This document shows positions 29,784 to 39,382 of a stretch of DNA of 64,000 nucleotides, in pieces. The notes below the pieces were generated by a model. The model did not search any database and had not been told where the DNA came from. It saw nothing but the letters and a program-made list of their open reading frames with translations. The DNA is from Bartonella sp. AR 15-3 (GTDB taxonomy: Bacteria > Pseudomonadota > Alphaproteobacteria > Rhizobiales > Rhizobiaceae), in contig NZ_MUYE01000001.1 in NCBI RefSeq assembly GCF_002022445.1, forward strand, positions 930,001-994,000. Direction: 5' to 3'. The first letter of the stretch is position 1; each line of letters begins with the position of its first letter. Made by a program: the position numbers and the translations under genes.

Positions 29784-30050
29784 CTAAAATCCCGTTTCTA
29801 TTCGATTATAAACCAATTGTGTGAAAGCATAAATCTGCCCTCCAACAAATGGAGCTGTAAATGCTAACACTAAAAAAATAATAATAATTTTAGGAATAAA
29901 TGTCAGAGTCATTTCCTGAATTTGCGTCAGCGCTTGAAATAAAGCGATAATAATACCTGTAGACATTGCAGCAAAAACAGCTGGACCACTAGCAGTTAAA
30001 ACAGTCCATATAGCTGCTGTTACCATATCAATAGCATCAGCTTCATTCAT
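29784..30050 (-). CDS. fliQ: Flagellar export apparatus protein FliQ
   Basis: An 88-residue protein with two long membrane helices and the conserved IALFQALTQIQEMTLTFIPK loop. FliQ forms, with FliP and FliR, the export gate core of the flagellar type III system in the inner membrane. It starts three bases after the flgD stop and is the last gene of the flgE operon here. Confidence 0.94.
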   Translation of the reverse strand: MNEADAIDMVTAAIWTVLTASGPAVFAAMSTGIIIALFQALTQIQEMTLTFIPKIIIIFLVLAFTAPFVGGQIYAFTQLVYNRIETGF

Positions 30051-30053
30051 ACT

Positions 30054-30563
30054 CTAAAGCCTACCAACATAAGATTTAGGACCATCAACTTCACTTTTAT
30101 CACCATTTCCACCAGGTTTATCACCCTCTATATCAGGTTCTTCAGCCATAACTTTAACACCTGGACCAATAACAACTTTTTCACCATTGTCCAATGTCGC
30201 AACTATACCATCACTATAAATATCAATAGAAACTACATATCCTTCAATAACTGTACCTTTTTCATCTGTAAATTGAATATATTTGCCAACATATCCCTCT
30301 GCCCCGTTGATTGATCCATTAGAAAGCATCTGGGCAAGTGTCTCATTCATTTTTATAGCTTGTTCAACAGATGAAAAACTTGCTAAGTGCGCCACAAATT
30401 CTGTTGAATCCATAGGCTTTGTTGGATCTTGATTTTTCATCTGCGCTACCAACAGCTTTATAAACGTATCATAATCTGCATTCTTCTTTGCTCCGACCAT
30501 TTCTGTCTGTTCACCACTATCTTGAGAATAACTTCTAAGAGCACTAACCGCGTCCAATGCCAT
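30054..30563 (-). CDS. flgD: Flagellar hook assembly protein FlgD
   Basis: The 169-residue protein has the FlgD N-terminal signature DYDTFIKLLVAQMKNQDPTKPMDSTEFVAHLASFSSVEQA. FlgD caps the growing hook and allows FlgE to polymerise. Its C-terminal half is short and acidic-to-Gly rich (DIEGDKPGGNGDKSEVDGP) and lacks the long Ig-like region of enterobacterial FlgD, as in other Rhizobiales. It lies between flbT and fliQ. Confidence 0.93.
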   Translation of the reverse strand: MALDAVSALRSYSQDSGEQTEMVGAKKNADYDTFIKLLVAQMKNQDPTKPMDSTEFVAHLASFSSVEQAIKMNETLAQMLSNGSINGAEGYVGKYIQFTDEKGTVIEGYVVSIDIYSDGIVATLDNGEKVVIGPGVKVMAEEPDIEGDKPGGNGDKSEVDGPKSYVGRL

Positions 30564-30580
30564 ATCACACCTCGTTAATA

Positions 30581-31024
30581 TTATATTCCAACTTGCTTTA
30601 CATTCATACTTGTCGAATTCGTTGAGGATATTTTATCCATAATTTGTGCTTCTTTCTGAAACAAACTACGGAGAACTTTTAATACCTCAAAAATTTTATT
30701 TTGCTCAGTTAAATAAATACATTCCTTTAAACCTTTCAAAAGCTCACAATCAGTAAAAGTTTGAAGTAATTTTTTTAACAGATCAACAAACACAGTTAAT
30801 GCCTTCTCCGCTTCATTTGGATTAATCAACATAAGCTGAGCAGAAAAATAAAGCTGTTTAAGAGGGGTATCAGTATCTTCAACTTGCAAAACATGCCCTT
30901 CTAAAAGAAAAGTTGCATCATTCAATAATTCAAAAGTTACTTTACGATCCACCCGTAATACAGCACCGTTAAGAAAGATCCTTTCATTTGGTTTGAGTGT
31001 CAAATGAATTGTTTTCTTGCTCAT
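30581..31024 (-). CDS. flbT: Flagellar biosynthesis repressor FlbT
   Basis: The 147-residue protein begins with KKTIHLTLKPNERIFLNGAV, the FlbT signature. In Caulobacter and Brucella FlbT controls flagellin mRNA stability or translation; I infer a similar post-transcriptional role. Its ATG overlaps the flaF stop (31021-31024), indicating coupled translation. The flaF-flbT pair is specific to Alphaproteobacteria. Flagellin itself is not in the window. Confidence 0.92.
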   Translation of the reverse strand: MSKKTIHLTLKPNERIFLNGAVLRVDRKVTFELLNDATFLLEGHVLQVEDTDTPLKQLYFSAQLMLINPNEAEKALTVFVDLLKKLLQTFTDCELLKGLKECIYLTEQNKIFEVLKVLRSLFQKEAQIMDKISSTNSTSMNVKQVGI

Positions 31025-31389
31025 TCATATATCTCCGCATTTTCTGCTAAACCATCACGAATAGATTCAGAGATCTCAACAAGAACATCAAAATCAGTAA
31101 TCTCTCCTTCATCCAATTTTTGAATTTCTTTTAAAATAAAAAAGCCAATAGAAATGAGAGAGGCTTTCAATGCCTGTGGTAAAGCATTTGCTGCTTGCCC
31201 AAGATCTTCAATAAGAATAACCCAAAGCTTTCGAGCGAACTGAACTGCATCCTTAGCTTCACACGTACCAGGACCTTTCGCTTTTGCGGCTAAAAGAAGC
31301 TTAATACAACGATCAAACAAAAACCGTTCACGTTCACGTGCGCTCATTGCATCATCTTCCATGATATCTTCATATCGCATTTGATACAT
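31021..31389 (-). CDS. flaF: Flagellar biosynthesis regulator FlaF
   Basis: The 122-residue protein matches FlaF, with ARERERFLFDRCIKLLLAAK and KLWVILIEDLGQAANALPQA. FlaF acts with FlbT on flagellin production and acts opposite to it in Caulobacter. It starts 18 bases after flgL and overlaps flbT. No signal peptide is present, so it is cytosolic. Confidence 0.92.
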   Translation of the reverse strand: MYQMRYEDIMEDDAMSARERERFLFDRCIKLLLAAKAKGPGTCEAKDAVQFARKLWVILIEDLGQAANALPQALKASLISIGFFILKEIQKLDEGEITDFDVLVEISESIRDGLAENAEIYE

Positions 31390-31406
31390 TAAACAGCTTA
31401 ACCTCT

Positions 31407-32489
31407 TTATTTTAAATAATTAATAAGACTTAATCGTCTTATCATATCTGTCAAAGTATAAGAAGCTTCTAACATAGCCTCCAAAGCTTTGACTTTTTGA
31501 GCGACCTCTGCCGCATCAACACCAATCATATTAATTTTTGCTCCTTTGAGAAGGCCTACTTGAGTTTCAATTTGTTGCGTAGCCGCTTTCACCCTTGCTT
31601 CTGTACTTCCCACTTTAGAAGCTGTTGCAATAATTTTATCCACAGCACTGCTTGTAGATGTATCATCAGCAGACACTCGTGCCCTTGAAAAGAGACTTTC
31701 TTGTGCTTCTTTTGATAAACCGATATCACCAAATTCTGCTACTAAAATCAGATTTTTCATAGCGTCACGGAAGCCTTGTTCATTAGCACTTACCGCAGCA
31801 TCTACCTTATCACCATTGGGTGCAATGTGTTTCTCAATAGAACCACCCTGAGCATTTGAAAAAAATTCCTTAAAATTCTCTTCATTAAATAAATCGCTAA
31901 AGGGCCCATCAATAAATTCTTCCATCTCTTCGCTGGTGAGATCTTCTAGTTTTCTACCATTTAGAAAATTCTCAAACGTCTCTTGCACAATTTTACTGGG
32001 ACCCGTTTCACCACCTACTTTATAAAACTTTAACGGTGGTTCACTCGTATTTATCCCACCAAATACATACTCACCATTAAAATTGGTATTTAAAGCTGAA
32101 ATAAATGCACCCAAAGAATTTTGGGCAACAGATTGTGCTACAGATGGTGTTGCATTTCCTGCATCACCTACAAGCATATTATTAAAAATAGTCAATGCCC
32201 CTGGTGTTGCTTCTTTATCACCTGATGCAATTAAGCTTTGAATAGCAACCTGCACAGAAGATAATCTTAATGAAAGAAGTTTATTGCTCGTACTATAACC
32301 TTCGAGATAACTCATCTGATTCTCAATATCCATTAAGCGTCCTGTTTTACGCCCCAATTCAAGACCTGGATCATATACCTGTCCAGTAGCCATTTCATAG
32401 CCCGCTTTCATCAAATCAGACTGCCCTTCAGAAATTATATTACGCCGTGCATTGTTTAACACATATGTCGAAATTGAAGAAACTCTCAC
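31407..32489 (-). CDS. flgL: Flagellar hook-associated protein 3 (hook-filament junction)
   Basis: The 360-residue protein has a flagellin-like N-terminus (VSSISTYVLNNARRNIISEG, then YEMATGQVYDPGLELGRKTG) and a flagellin-like C-terminus (ATQQIETQVGLLKGAKINMI). FlgL forms the second junction ring between hook and filament, above FlgK. Its ATG is eight bases after the flgK stop. It is intact, in contrast to flgK. Confidence 0.9.
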   Translation of the reverse strand: MRVSSISTYVLNNARRNIISEGQSDLMKAGYEMATGQVYDPGLELGRKTGRLMDIENQMSYLEGYSTSNKLLSLRLSSVQVAIQSLIASGDKEATPGALTIFNNMLVGDAGNATPSVAQSVAQNSLGAFISALNTNFNGEYVFGGINTSEPPLKFYKVGGETGPSKIVQETFENFLNGRKLEDLTSEEMEEFIDGPFSDLFNEENFKEFFSNAQGGSIEKHIAPNGDKVDAAVSANEQGFRDAMKNLILVAEFGDIGLSKEAQESLFSRARVSADDTSTSSAVDKIIATASKVGSTEARVKAATQQIETQVGLLKGAKINMIGVDAAEVAQKVKALEAMLEASYTLTDMIRRLSLINYLK

Positions 32490-32496
32490 TTTACAC

Positions 32497-33865
32497 CTAC
32501 CTAACTGCTGCTAGAAGATCATCTAACATTTTACCAACCGTACTAATAATACGAGAGGTTGCTCCATATGTCTGCTCTAATTGTAACATCAAGGCTAATT
32601 CATCATCCGTATTAACACCTGTTGCATTGGATAATGCCTCAGCTGCATGCAAAAACATTGCACCCTGATATCTAGTTTCTTTGTCTGCGTTTGACCGTAA
32701 ACCTTCAAGCCAACTTACAGAGTTTTTACCAAAATCCATAATTGACTGCTCTGTATCCAAACCTGTGCCTGTTCCAAATTTCTGTTTTTTATTAAAAGCA
32801 TCTACTAATTCTTGAAGATTATCATTAAAATGTTCTGGACCACCACCCTCTGTTTTGCTGTCAAATATAGGATTAAGTTGTATTCTTCCTGCTAAACCCT
32901 CAAGAGCACTGATCTGACCACTCGGCTGATCTCCATCTAAAAATAAAGAAGGGGGCCAGGAAACATCTGTATTAAAGCATTTGCTATTTCATCTAACTGC
33001 TTTTGATATTGTGGTATAATATCATCACATAGCTGCAATAAACCGCCGAGATTACCTCCTCCATTAGGATCAATAAAAGATGAATGACCTAAAGGGACAC
33101 CATCTATGAAAATCTGTTTTCCAGAAATACCAGGTGGCAAAGAAGTACTGAATTGAAAAGATACTGTCCGTGGTATTTTATCGTACAAAGTACTACCATC
33201 CATACCATAAATGGACATTGTTCCATCAGAATGATTAACTGTATTTATACCAATTTCTTGAGATAACTCTTTTAAAACAGCATCTCTTTGATCCATATAA
33301 ACACTATCATCTCGATTTGCATTTCTCTCCCGCACCACAAGCTGATCAAGCTCATGAAATTTTTGCAATAAACCATTGATGTAATTAACAGAATCTTCAA
33401 TATCACTATTCACATCATTACATAATTTTTCAATTTCACGACTTCCTGCATTCAACCCTTTGGCCAAATCACGAGCACGATCAACTGCTGCTTCTCCATT
33501 AGAACGCTGTTGTGGATCATTAGCATACAACTGAAGTGCTTTTTGAAATTCACCAAGCAATTTAGAAGGTGAATTTGAAAATTTATCCGCTCCATAAATA
33601 TCAGATAAACGATTAAGCCCATTAGAAAGAGTGCCAGAAGCAGCAGCTTCGCTTGCTTTGACCAAATAATTATTCAATAAATGGATATCACCATCACGAC
33701 GCACAACAACATGAACCGCCCCCCCGGCCCCGATTCTAAATATGAAGTGCGACGCGTATAATTCGGATCTCCTGCTCTCACGACATTACGCGAAACAGTA
33801 TCAAGTCGACCTGTAGTTGCTTTTAGCGAGTTTCGGGCTGAGTTAAGTGCTAAGTTAAGCGACAT
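32497..33865 (-). pseudogene. flgK: flgK (hook-associated protein 1) broken by two homopolymer frameshifts
   Basis: Three consecutive reading frames together give one FlgK. The first, from 33865, reads MSLNLALNSARNSLKATTGR as far as a run of seven C on the + strand (33719-33725). The middle frame takes over at VRRDGDIHLLNNYLVKASEA and runs to PGPLLYF. The last frame resumes SLFLDGDQPSGQISALEGLA after a run of five G (32951-32955) and continues to the stop at 32497. Adding one base to each run would restore a 456-codon gene. FlgK joins hook to filament and is needed for filament assembly. The breaks could be true mutations, switchable slippage or sequencing undercalls; the other flagellar genes are intact. 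Confidence 0.9.
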
Positions 33866-33894
33866 AATCTTATCCCCTTTTGACTGTGTTTACA

Positions 33895-35103
33895 TTATCG
33901 TTTCAAATTAACAATAACATCCATCAACTCCGAACCCGTTTGAAATACTTTGGAATTCGCTGTATAATTCCGTTGCGCTTCAATCATATCTGTCAGTTCA
34001 TCGCCTATATCAACGTTTGAATCCTCCAAATAACCAGAAGATAGAGTACCAAAGACACCATCACCAGGGCGCCCCATCATTTGAGCTCCCGTCTGACTAT
34101 TAGTTTCAAAAACAGAACCACCTAAAAAAGTTAAACTTTCTGGGGAAGCCACAGTCGTCATGCCTACGTATCCAATAATCCGCGTTTTTTGATTGGAATA
34201 CATAACCTCAATTTCACCATTTTTACCAAAGGTGAAACCATCAAAGGCACCCGACTCCATACCATCTGCTTCCGCTTCAAAAGCAAATAAATTGCCCTTT
34301 TGCGTCACCAGGGAATCTGCCCCCACCCCGCCAAAATTAACATCGACCTCAAAAGTTTCCCCTTCACTATCTGGTAATGTTAATTTAAATTCTTCTGTAG
34401 GCTCTATAAGATTTCCTTCTTTATCAAAGTTAAACTCTGTAGAACCAACTTTTTCTCCGTTAGAATAAGCATCAACAACCCACTTATTTTCAGCGGTTTT
34501 TCTCATATAGAAATCGACCTGAACCTTTTTACCTTGGCTGTCATAAGTTGTCATTGACTTTTTCTGACTATAACTTTTAGGATCATCAGGATCAATTTCA
34601 CCATCCTCCGACTCCACAACTTTCGCACTCGGATTAAAGTTTGCTTTAAAATCAATTTTCGTCGTCGCTTCAGGACCGAATAAATCGGTTGGACCACCTT
34701 TAATCTGGATTCTTTCTCCATCTTCATTTAAAAGATAATACCCTGCAGTATTGCGAAGATACCCACCCTTATCGCGTGTAAAAGACCCTGCACGCGTTAA
34801 AAATTCTTTTCCATTTTCATCTGCAACACGAAAAAAGCCACTTCCATGAATCATCACATCACCAGAACGACCTGTTGCATGCGCCGGACCACTAATCGAA
34901 ATATCATGACCAATATGACTCTTCACTCCACCAGGAACATAAGCATATTGTCCTGAAGGCGTTACATAATTAGAAAACTGAACATTCGTACGTTTATACC
35001 CAACTGTACCAACATTAGCGACATTATCAGCCACACCAGAAAGCCGCGTTCCCTGAGCGTTCATACCAGAAACACCAGTACGCATCATTCCATAAATACT
35101 CAT
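33895..35103 (-). CDS. flgE: Flagellar hook protein FlgE
   Basis: The 402-residue structural protein of the hook begins with the rod/hook signature MRTGVSGMNAQGTRLSGVAD-NVANVGTVGYKR, contains the GSGFFRVADENG segment and ends with EAQRNYTANSKVFQTGSELM. FlgE polymerises outside the cell under the FlgD cap. The first gene of the flgE-flgK-flgL-flaF-flbT-flgD-fliQ unit, it has a candidate flagellar promoter about 33 bases upstream. Confidence 0.94.
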   Translation of the reverse strand: MSIYGMMRTGVSGMNAQGTRLSGVADNVANVGTVGYKRTNVQFSNYVTPSGQYAYVPGGVKSHIGHDISISGPAHATGRSGDVMIHGSGFFRVADENGKEFLTRAGSFTRDKGGYLRNTAGYYLLNEDGERIQIKGGPTDLFGPEATTKIDFKANFNPSAKVVESEDGEIDPDDPKSYSQKKSMTTYDSQGKKVQVDFYMRKTAENKWVVDAYSNGEKVGSTEFNFDKEGNLIEPTEEFKLTLPDSEGETFEVDVNFGGVGADSLVTQKGNLFAFEAEADGMESGAFDGFTFGKNGEIEVMYSNQKTRIIGYVGMTTVASPESLTFLGGSVFETNSQTGAQMMGRPGDGVFGTLSSGYLEDSNVDIGDELTDMIEAQRNYTANSKVFQTGSELMDVIVNLKR

Positions 35104-35135
35104 ATCATCTCCTATGATTTTTAGCCTATAACACT

Positions 35136-35161
35136 ACCATAAATAAACTTCCTTGCGTGAA
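35136..35161 (-). promoter_or_regulatory. Candidate flagellar promoter of the flgE operon
   Basis: Reverse strand: TTCACGCAAG, ten bases, then TATGGT. The hexamer ends 32 bases before the flgE ATG. The same 10-mer and the same 10-base spacing occur before fliF, and close variants occur before flgB and motA. Confidence 0.6.
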
Positions 35162-35300
35162 GCTTTTGCTTAAATGCTTTTATAAAAATAAATTATATGA
35201 TCATAAAAAAAACATAATTTATCTTTACAAGTCTGAATTGAGTTGAAACGTTAGCGTGAAGTATATTTTTTAAAATATCAGAGGAGGTTTTTGTATAAAT

Positions 35301-35996
35301 TTAATCTAAGTGATTTTTAATTTGTAAACTGTAGCCAAGGAATCTTTTTGAGTCTATTATATCGTAGCCGAGTTTTGCTTTTAGTTTCTTGCGAAGTTTG
35401 CTGATGTGGCTTTCAATAACGTTTTCCTCTATTGTATCGTCGAAGATTCCGTAAACAGCGTTAAATATCTGTGTCTTGTTAACACGTCTGCCAGGATTTA
35501 ACGTTAGATATTCAAGAATACGGCGTTCTCGGCGTGGAAGAGGGAAATTTATTCCATTAATTTGTGGGTCGCGTCCATCGTTAAAGATGCTGATAGGGCC
35601 GATTTCGATGGCGGTATTTGTTGCTCGTATATCACTTCCAATTCGTCTCCGAATAGCGGCAATTCGCGCTAAAATTTCACGAACGTGAATTGGTTTACGG
35701 ATTACATCGTCGATACCTGATTGAAAAAGTTCTATGGTGTGATCTAAAGTGTTTGTCTCTGTTAAGGCTAAAATTGGGGTTAGACTGTAATTCCGAATTT
35801 CTTTAGGTAATTCGATTTGGTTTTTACATTTTCCTAAAAGAATTGCTTCAATTGAGGATATCTCATTATTTGAGGCGGTTGAGATCCATTCACTAAAATC
35901 AGAAGGAAGTATACCTGTTGCAGCAACTCCTTCACGAGAAAATAAGGTAGCATAGCCATCTGTTACCAATTTACGGTCATCTACTACAACAATCAT
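35301..35996 (-). CDS. ftcR: Flagellar transcriptional regulator, OmpR type (FtcR/Rem family)
   Basis: The 231-residue protein has a receiver-like N-terminal domain (IVVVDDRKLVTDGYATLFSR) and a C-terminal winged-helix domain ending with EENVIESHISKLRKKLKAKL and RFLGYSLQIK. It resembles FtcR of Brucella and Rem of Sinorhizobium, which activate flagellar genes including the fliF promoter. The usual phospho-acceptor Asp is absent (AILLGKCKN at that site), so it probably acts without phosphorylation. I chose ATG 35996 over GTG 36002 because FtcR homologues start MIVVVD. It lies between the flgE and fliF units. Confidence 0.85.
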   Translation of the reverse strand: MIVVVDDRKLVTDGYATLFSREGVAATGILPSDFSEWISTASNNEISSIEAILLGKCKNQIELPKEIRNYSLTPILALTETNTLDHTIELFQSGIDDVIRKPIHVREILARIAAIRRRIGSDIRATNTAIEIGPISIFNDGRDPQINGINFPLPRRERRILEYLTLNPGRRVNKTQIFNAVYGIFDDTIEENVIESHISKLRKKLKAKLGYDIIDSKRFLGYSLQIKNHLD

Positions 35997-36257
35997 AAGC
36001 ACTCACTCAGCAATTTAGAACTAAAATTTAAAATGCATACGCAGGAAAATCTACATACTAAATTTATACAACTTTAATTTTTAAAAACACAAGTCATTTT
36101 TACGATTTATTATCCATAAAAACATAATTACTATTTTTAGTTGTATTTTTCAATACAAAAAACAATTTTTAATTGTTTTTTTAAGTTGTTGTTATTTCAA
36201 AATGATACAAGATTTCATTTTTTTATCAAAATGATTCACTGTTTTTGTCATAATGAT

Positions 36258-36851
36258 TCATGAAACTCCTTTACAAAATGCTCGAGAATTAGGAGTCCAT
36301 CGACCAAACCCGCTAGCAATCATATTACGCATAACGCGACATACATAACGCTTTTGAGCTGGATCATTATTAGGTCCTGCATGGTAACGGGCGACTGCCA
36401 TCGTCCAGCTGCCTTCTTTTTGGTATAATTTTTTTAAAAAGCGCGCAGCATAATCAACATTAAGACGAGGTTTTAACATTTCTACAACAGAAAAAGAATT
36501 TTTAGCATGGTAATAATGATTAATTTGCATACAACCTATATCAATCAATTTCGCTCCATAACGCTTAGCATTTTTAAAGATATGTAGAGCTTCTGCTTGA
36601 TTTTTTGCAAAAATAGCTTTGCCATCAATATTCAATGCATAAGGTTGGAGCGATTCTTTATGGCCTGTTTCTGTTAACCCAACTGCATACAATATGCCTA
36701 GCGGGACACCATAGCGTTTAGAAGCGGTAATCATTTCCGCTTCACAAATATTTTTAGCTACCGCACAATTCAATACTATAATGCTATACGACCAACCGAT
36801 AAGAAGTGCGTGAAGAAATATCTTCAAAAGGAATATCCAAAAACGATGCAT
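36258..36851 (-). CDS. Lytic transglycosylase of the flagellar cluster
   Basis: From the ATG at 36851 the 197-residue protein has a signal peptide (MHRFWIFLLKIFLHALLIGW, cut near NCAVA). An SLT domain follows, with AVGLTETGHKE holding the likely catalytic Glu, IGCMQINHYYH and ARYHAGPNN. Such a gene follows fliK in other Rhizobiales and probably opens the peptidoglycan for rod passage, replacing the muramidase part of FlgJ. The frame is open to 36938 (ATG at 36890 possible), and any start overlaps the 3' end of fliK by at least 67 bases. Confidence 0.82.
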   Translation of the reverse strand: MHRFWIFLLKIFLHALLIGWSYSIIVLNCAVAKNICEAEMITASKRYGVPLGILYAVGLTETGHKESLQPYALNIDGKAIFAKNQAEALHIFKNAKRYGAKLIDIGCMQINHYYHAKNSFSVVEMLKPRLNVDYAARFLKKLYQKEGSWTMAVARYHAGPNNDPAQKRYVCRVMRNMIASGFGRWTPNSRAFCKGVS

Positions 36852-38052
36852 CTGATAAAGAAAATTGTTTGAAAAATTGTTTTGTTTCATTTTTTCCATT
36901 CTGTTTATTATCATCAAATGCTTGACGTTGATCATCAAAATGTTGTCTACTATTATCCTGCTCTAATCCTTGCTCTATTTGCAAAGATTGGCTTTGGGGA
37001 ATAACTTGAGCACTTTTATCGACAACACTAATTAATAAATGACCACCATCATGAACCTGTGCCTTTTCTAAAACATATGATAACATCTGCTGATTGCTGA
37101 TTAAAAGACGCGCTGTTTCTCGATGGTGAGTACATAATTCAATATGAAGCCCTTGCGCAGTCATTCTCACTTTAGCAGCAACTGTCCCAAGCTCTATGGG
37201 TGTGAGCTTTAAATGCAGAATCCTTACATCCCCAACCTTTTTATTGCACGTAATATCAATACCACTTAACTGCATCATAAAATCAGGTTTTTCTTCTTGA
37301 AAAATAAGCCTATTCCCTATTTCCAAATTCTTAAGAAATTGAGCTTTTTCTATCTCCATACCTACACGTAGTGTCAAAGGTTCACTTCCATGTGCAAAAT
37401 TTTGTGTACTATACTGTGGTACTTTTTGTTGTGTAAGAAAATGTTTGTCGATTGCTTTAACTTGAATCCTTTCTTCAACAGCACATTCTTTTTGAATATC
37501 TGCAACCCACTGATCTTGTATATCAGCATTTATAGAGGCTGTAATGCCCTCATTTTTTATATACTCACTAACTTTTTCTCCAATTTTCTCTTGCCTTATA
37601 AACCTCTGCACTAAATAGAGTGGATTCAAAAAATCTTGAAGAGAAATATTTTCTTTATTGCCAATATAACTATGCTTTGCTTTTTGCAATTTTTTCTCCA
37701 AAGCTTTAATTACATTTTGTTCCATAATCTCTTTTGATATTTCCAACTCTATAATTTTATCTAAAAAATCCTGTTCTATAACTTCATTTAAATACTCTAC
37801 ATCGTCATCTAGAATTGTCTGTTTTAGAGACTCTCCTAAAGCGTCTTTCCCCCTATACATAAACGAAGAATCTTCATGAAAATTTTTATCTTGTACAAAT
37901 TTACTCTGTTTAAGCAACCTATCAAACGTTTTAGGTAATTGATTATCCGCACAATCTTCTGATTGAACTGCGACTTTATCTGCTGTAGTTTTATTTACTG
38001 TAGCCATTCGCACAGAAAGGAGACTACACAGCCCATCAGCGTTTATCATCAT
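36784..38052 (-). CDS. fliK: Flagellar hook-length control protein (FliK/MotD)
   Basis: The 422-residue protein is poorly conserved except for a C-terminal Flg_hook domain at about residues 285-355: LHLKLTPIELGTVAAKVRMT and IELCTHHRETARLLISNQQM. FliK, called MotD in Sinorhizobium, measures hook length and switches the export apparatus to filament substrates. The Gln/Asn-rich tail is low complexity. It follows motC with a 17-base overlap. Confidence 0.82.
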   Translation of the reverse strand: MMINADGLCSLLSVRMATVNKTTADKVAVQSEDCADNQLPKTFDRLLKQSKFVQDKNFHEDSSFMYRGKDALGESLKQTILDDDVEYLNEVIEQDFLDKIIELEISKEIMEQNVIKALEKKLQKAKHSYIGNKENISLQDFLNPLYLVQRFIRQEKIGEKVSEYIKNEGITASINADIQDQWVADIQKECAVEERIQVKAIDKHFLTQQKVPQYSTQNFAHGSEPLTLRVGMEIEKAQFLKNLEIGNRLIFQEEKPDFMMQLSGIDITCNKKVGDVRILHLKLTPIELGTVAAKVRMTAQGLHIELCTHHRETARLLISNQQMLSYVLEKAQVHDGGHLLISVVDKSAQVIPQSQSLQIEQGLEQDNSRQHFDDQRQAFDDNKQNGKNETKQFFKQFSLSDASFLDIPFEDISSRTSYRLVV

Positions 38053-39382
38053 TTTTGTATCCTAATAATTGGTCGATTTCGTTTATCTTTTCTCGTGTAT
38101 GTTGAATAAATTCCTTTATTTCCGTTTCTATAGGAGATATTGTGTTTTGTTGTTTAGCATCTTTTTCTAAGGTTAACTTCAATTCTTCATAACTTTGCGG
38201 TTGTAATGCAAGTTTTTCCTTTTTCTTTTCCAGAATACCCAATGGAAAAGAAACAACTCTTTGCGCGACAGCTTGCGCAGCAATAAATAAAAAACGATCT
38301 TTTTCTGACAAATCTTTATAGACGATATTTTGTATCATCTGTAGAGCTTCTTCTGCAGCGATTGAACCAGCAAGACTCATAGCATAATATAGATGTGCGG
38401 AGGTATCATCTACACCGATCTCACGTGCTAATGTCAAAGCTTTCTGAGCGCTTATTTGCGCTTTTTCCATACGTGCATCAATTAACGCAGCACGGCTCAC
38501 TGCCATATATGTCATAAACCGCACTTTTGTCGGTGCATAGACAAGCAATGTTTCCAATTGCTCAATACTTAATTTTTCATCAACCCGCAATATAGCGGGA
38601 ATAAACTCATACCAAAAATCACAAGCATAAGGTGATTTCCAAAAACGATGCACATAATGACGAATTAATAAAGCCATAAGATCTATTTCACCAAGTATTG
38701 ATGCAACTTTTAGTTCTCGACGAATAGCACCCTCTTCAAATAAAGTTCCTGGAGCAAAAAGCCTTACTTGATCTAGTGTATTCAAAGCTAAAACAGGATC
38801 TTTTTCTATAATATTAACAACTGTAGAAAGCACAATAGATGCAAATAAAGCAGGAGGAATAGATTGAACATCTTTTACAGTTAATTGTGTATATGCCTTT
38901 AAAAAAGCGTTTTTTTTATGAGATACATAAGCCAAAGCATCATCTATTATATTTTGTGGAATCACTCCCTTTCCATATTTCTCTAAGATACTTTGCACTA
39001 CTCGAGGATTTCCACCATTAAAAAGATAGATCAATAACGCATAAAGATTATTCTTATCTTTCCAAATACTAGAATCAAAAGTTAAAAATTTATCGCCAAT
39101 TTCTTCCAAAAGCTGCAGTTGTTTTTGCAGTTCCTTCTCTTGTCCTGATATAATTTTATCCTGTAAATTTTGTAAAGAACGCACAAGGTGTACTGGCTCA
39201 GAGACAATACTTGTTGATAATATAGAGAGCTCTTTATTTTCATGCTCTGCCTGTGCAACAAAAACTTCCTGAGAATCTCCTCCTATCTTTTGTAAAAAAG
39301 CTCTACCCTCTTGTATAAGAGCTCCTTGAATAAAGACCATAAAAGATAGAAAATAGACATAGTATGTCTTTTTCACAATCAT
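38036..39382 (-). CDS. motC: Flagellar motility protein MotC
   Basis: A 448-residue periplasmic protein found only in rhizobial relatives. The signal peptide is at the N-terminus (VYFLSFMVFIQGALIQEG), and the helical body ends with TREKINEIDQLLGYKNDDK. In Sinorhizobium MotC binds MotB in the periplasm and is required for rotation. It overlaps motB by four bases (39379-39382) and fliK by 17. Its specific chaperone MotE is encoded in the same window (54733-55440). Confidence 0.88.
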   Translation of the reverse strand: MIVKKTYYVYFLSFMVFIQGALIQEGRAFLQKIGGDSQEVFVAQAEHENKELSILSTSIVSEPVHLVRSLQNLQDKIISGQEKELQKQLQLLEEIGDKFLTFDSSIWKDKNNLYALLIYLFNGGNPRVVQSILEKYGKGVIPQNIIDDALAYVSHKKNAFLKAYTQLTVKDVQSIPPALFASIVLSTVVNIIEKDPVLALNTLDQVRLFAPGTLFEEGAIRRELKVASILGEIDLMALLIRHYVHRFWKSPYACDFWYEFIPAILRVDEKLSIEQLETLLVYAPTKVRFMTYMAVSRAALIDARMEKAQISAQKALTLAREIGVDDTSAHLYYAMSLAGSIAAEEALQMIQNIVYKDLSEKDRFLFIAAQAVAQRVVSFPLGILEKKKEKLALQPQSYEELKLTLEKDAKQQNTISPIETEIKEFIQHTREKINEIDQLLGYKNDDKR

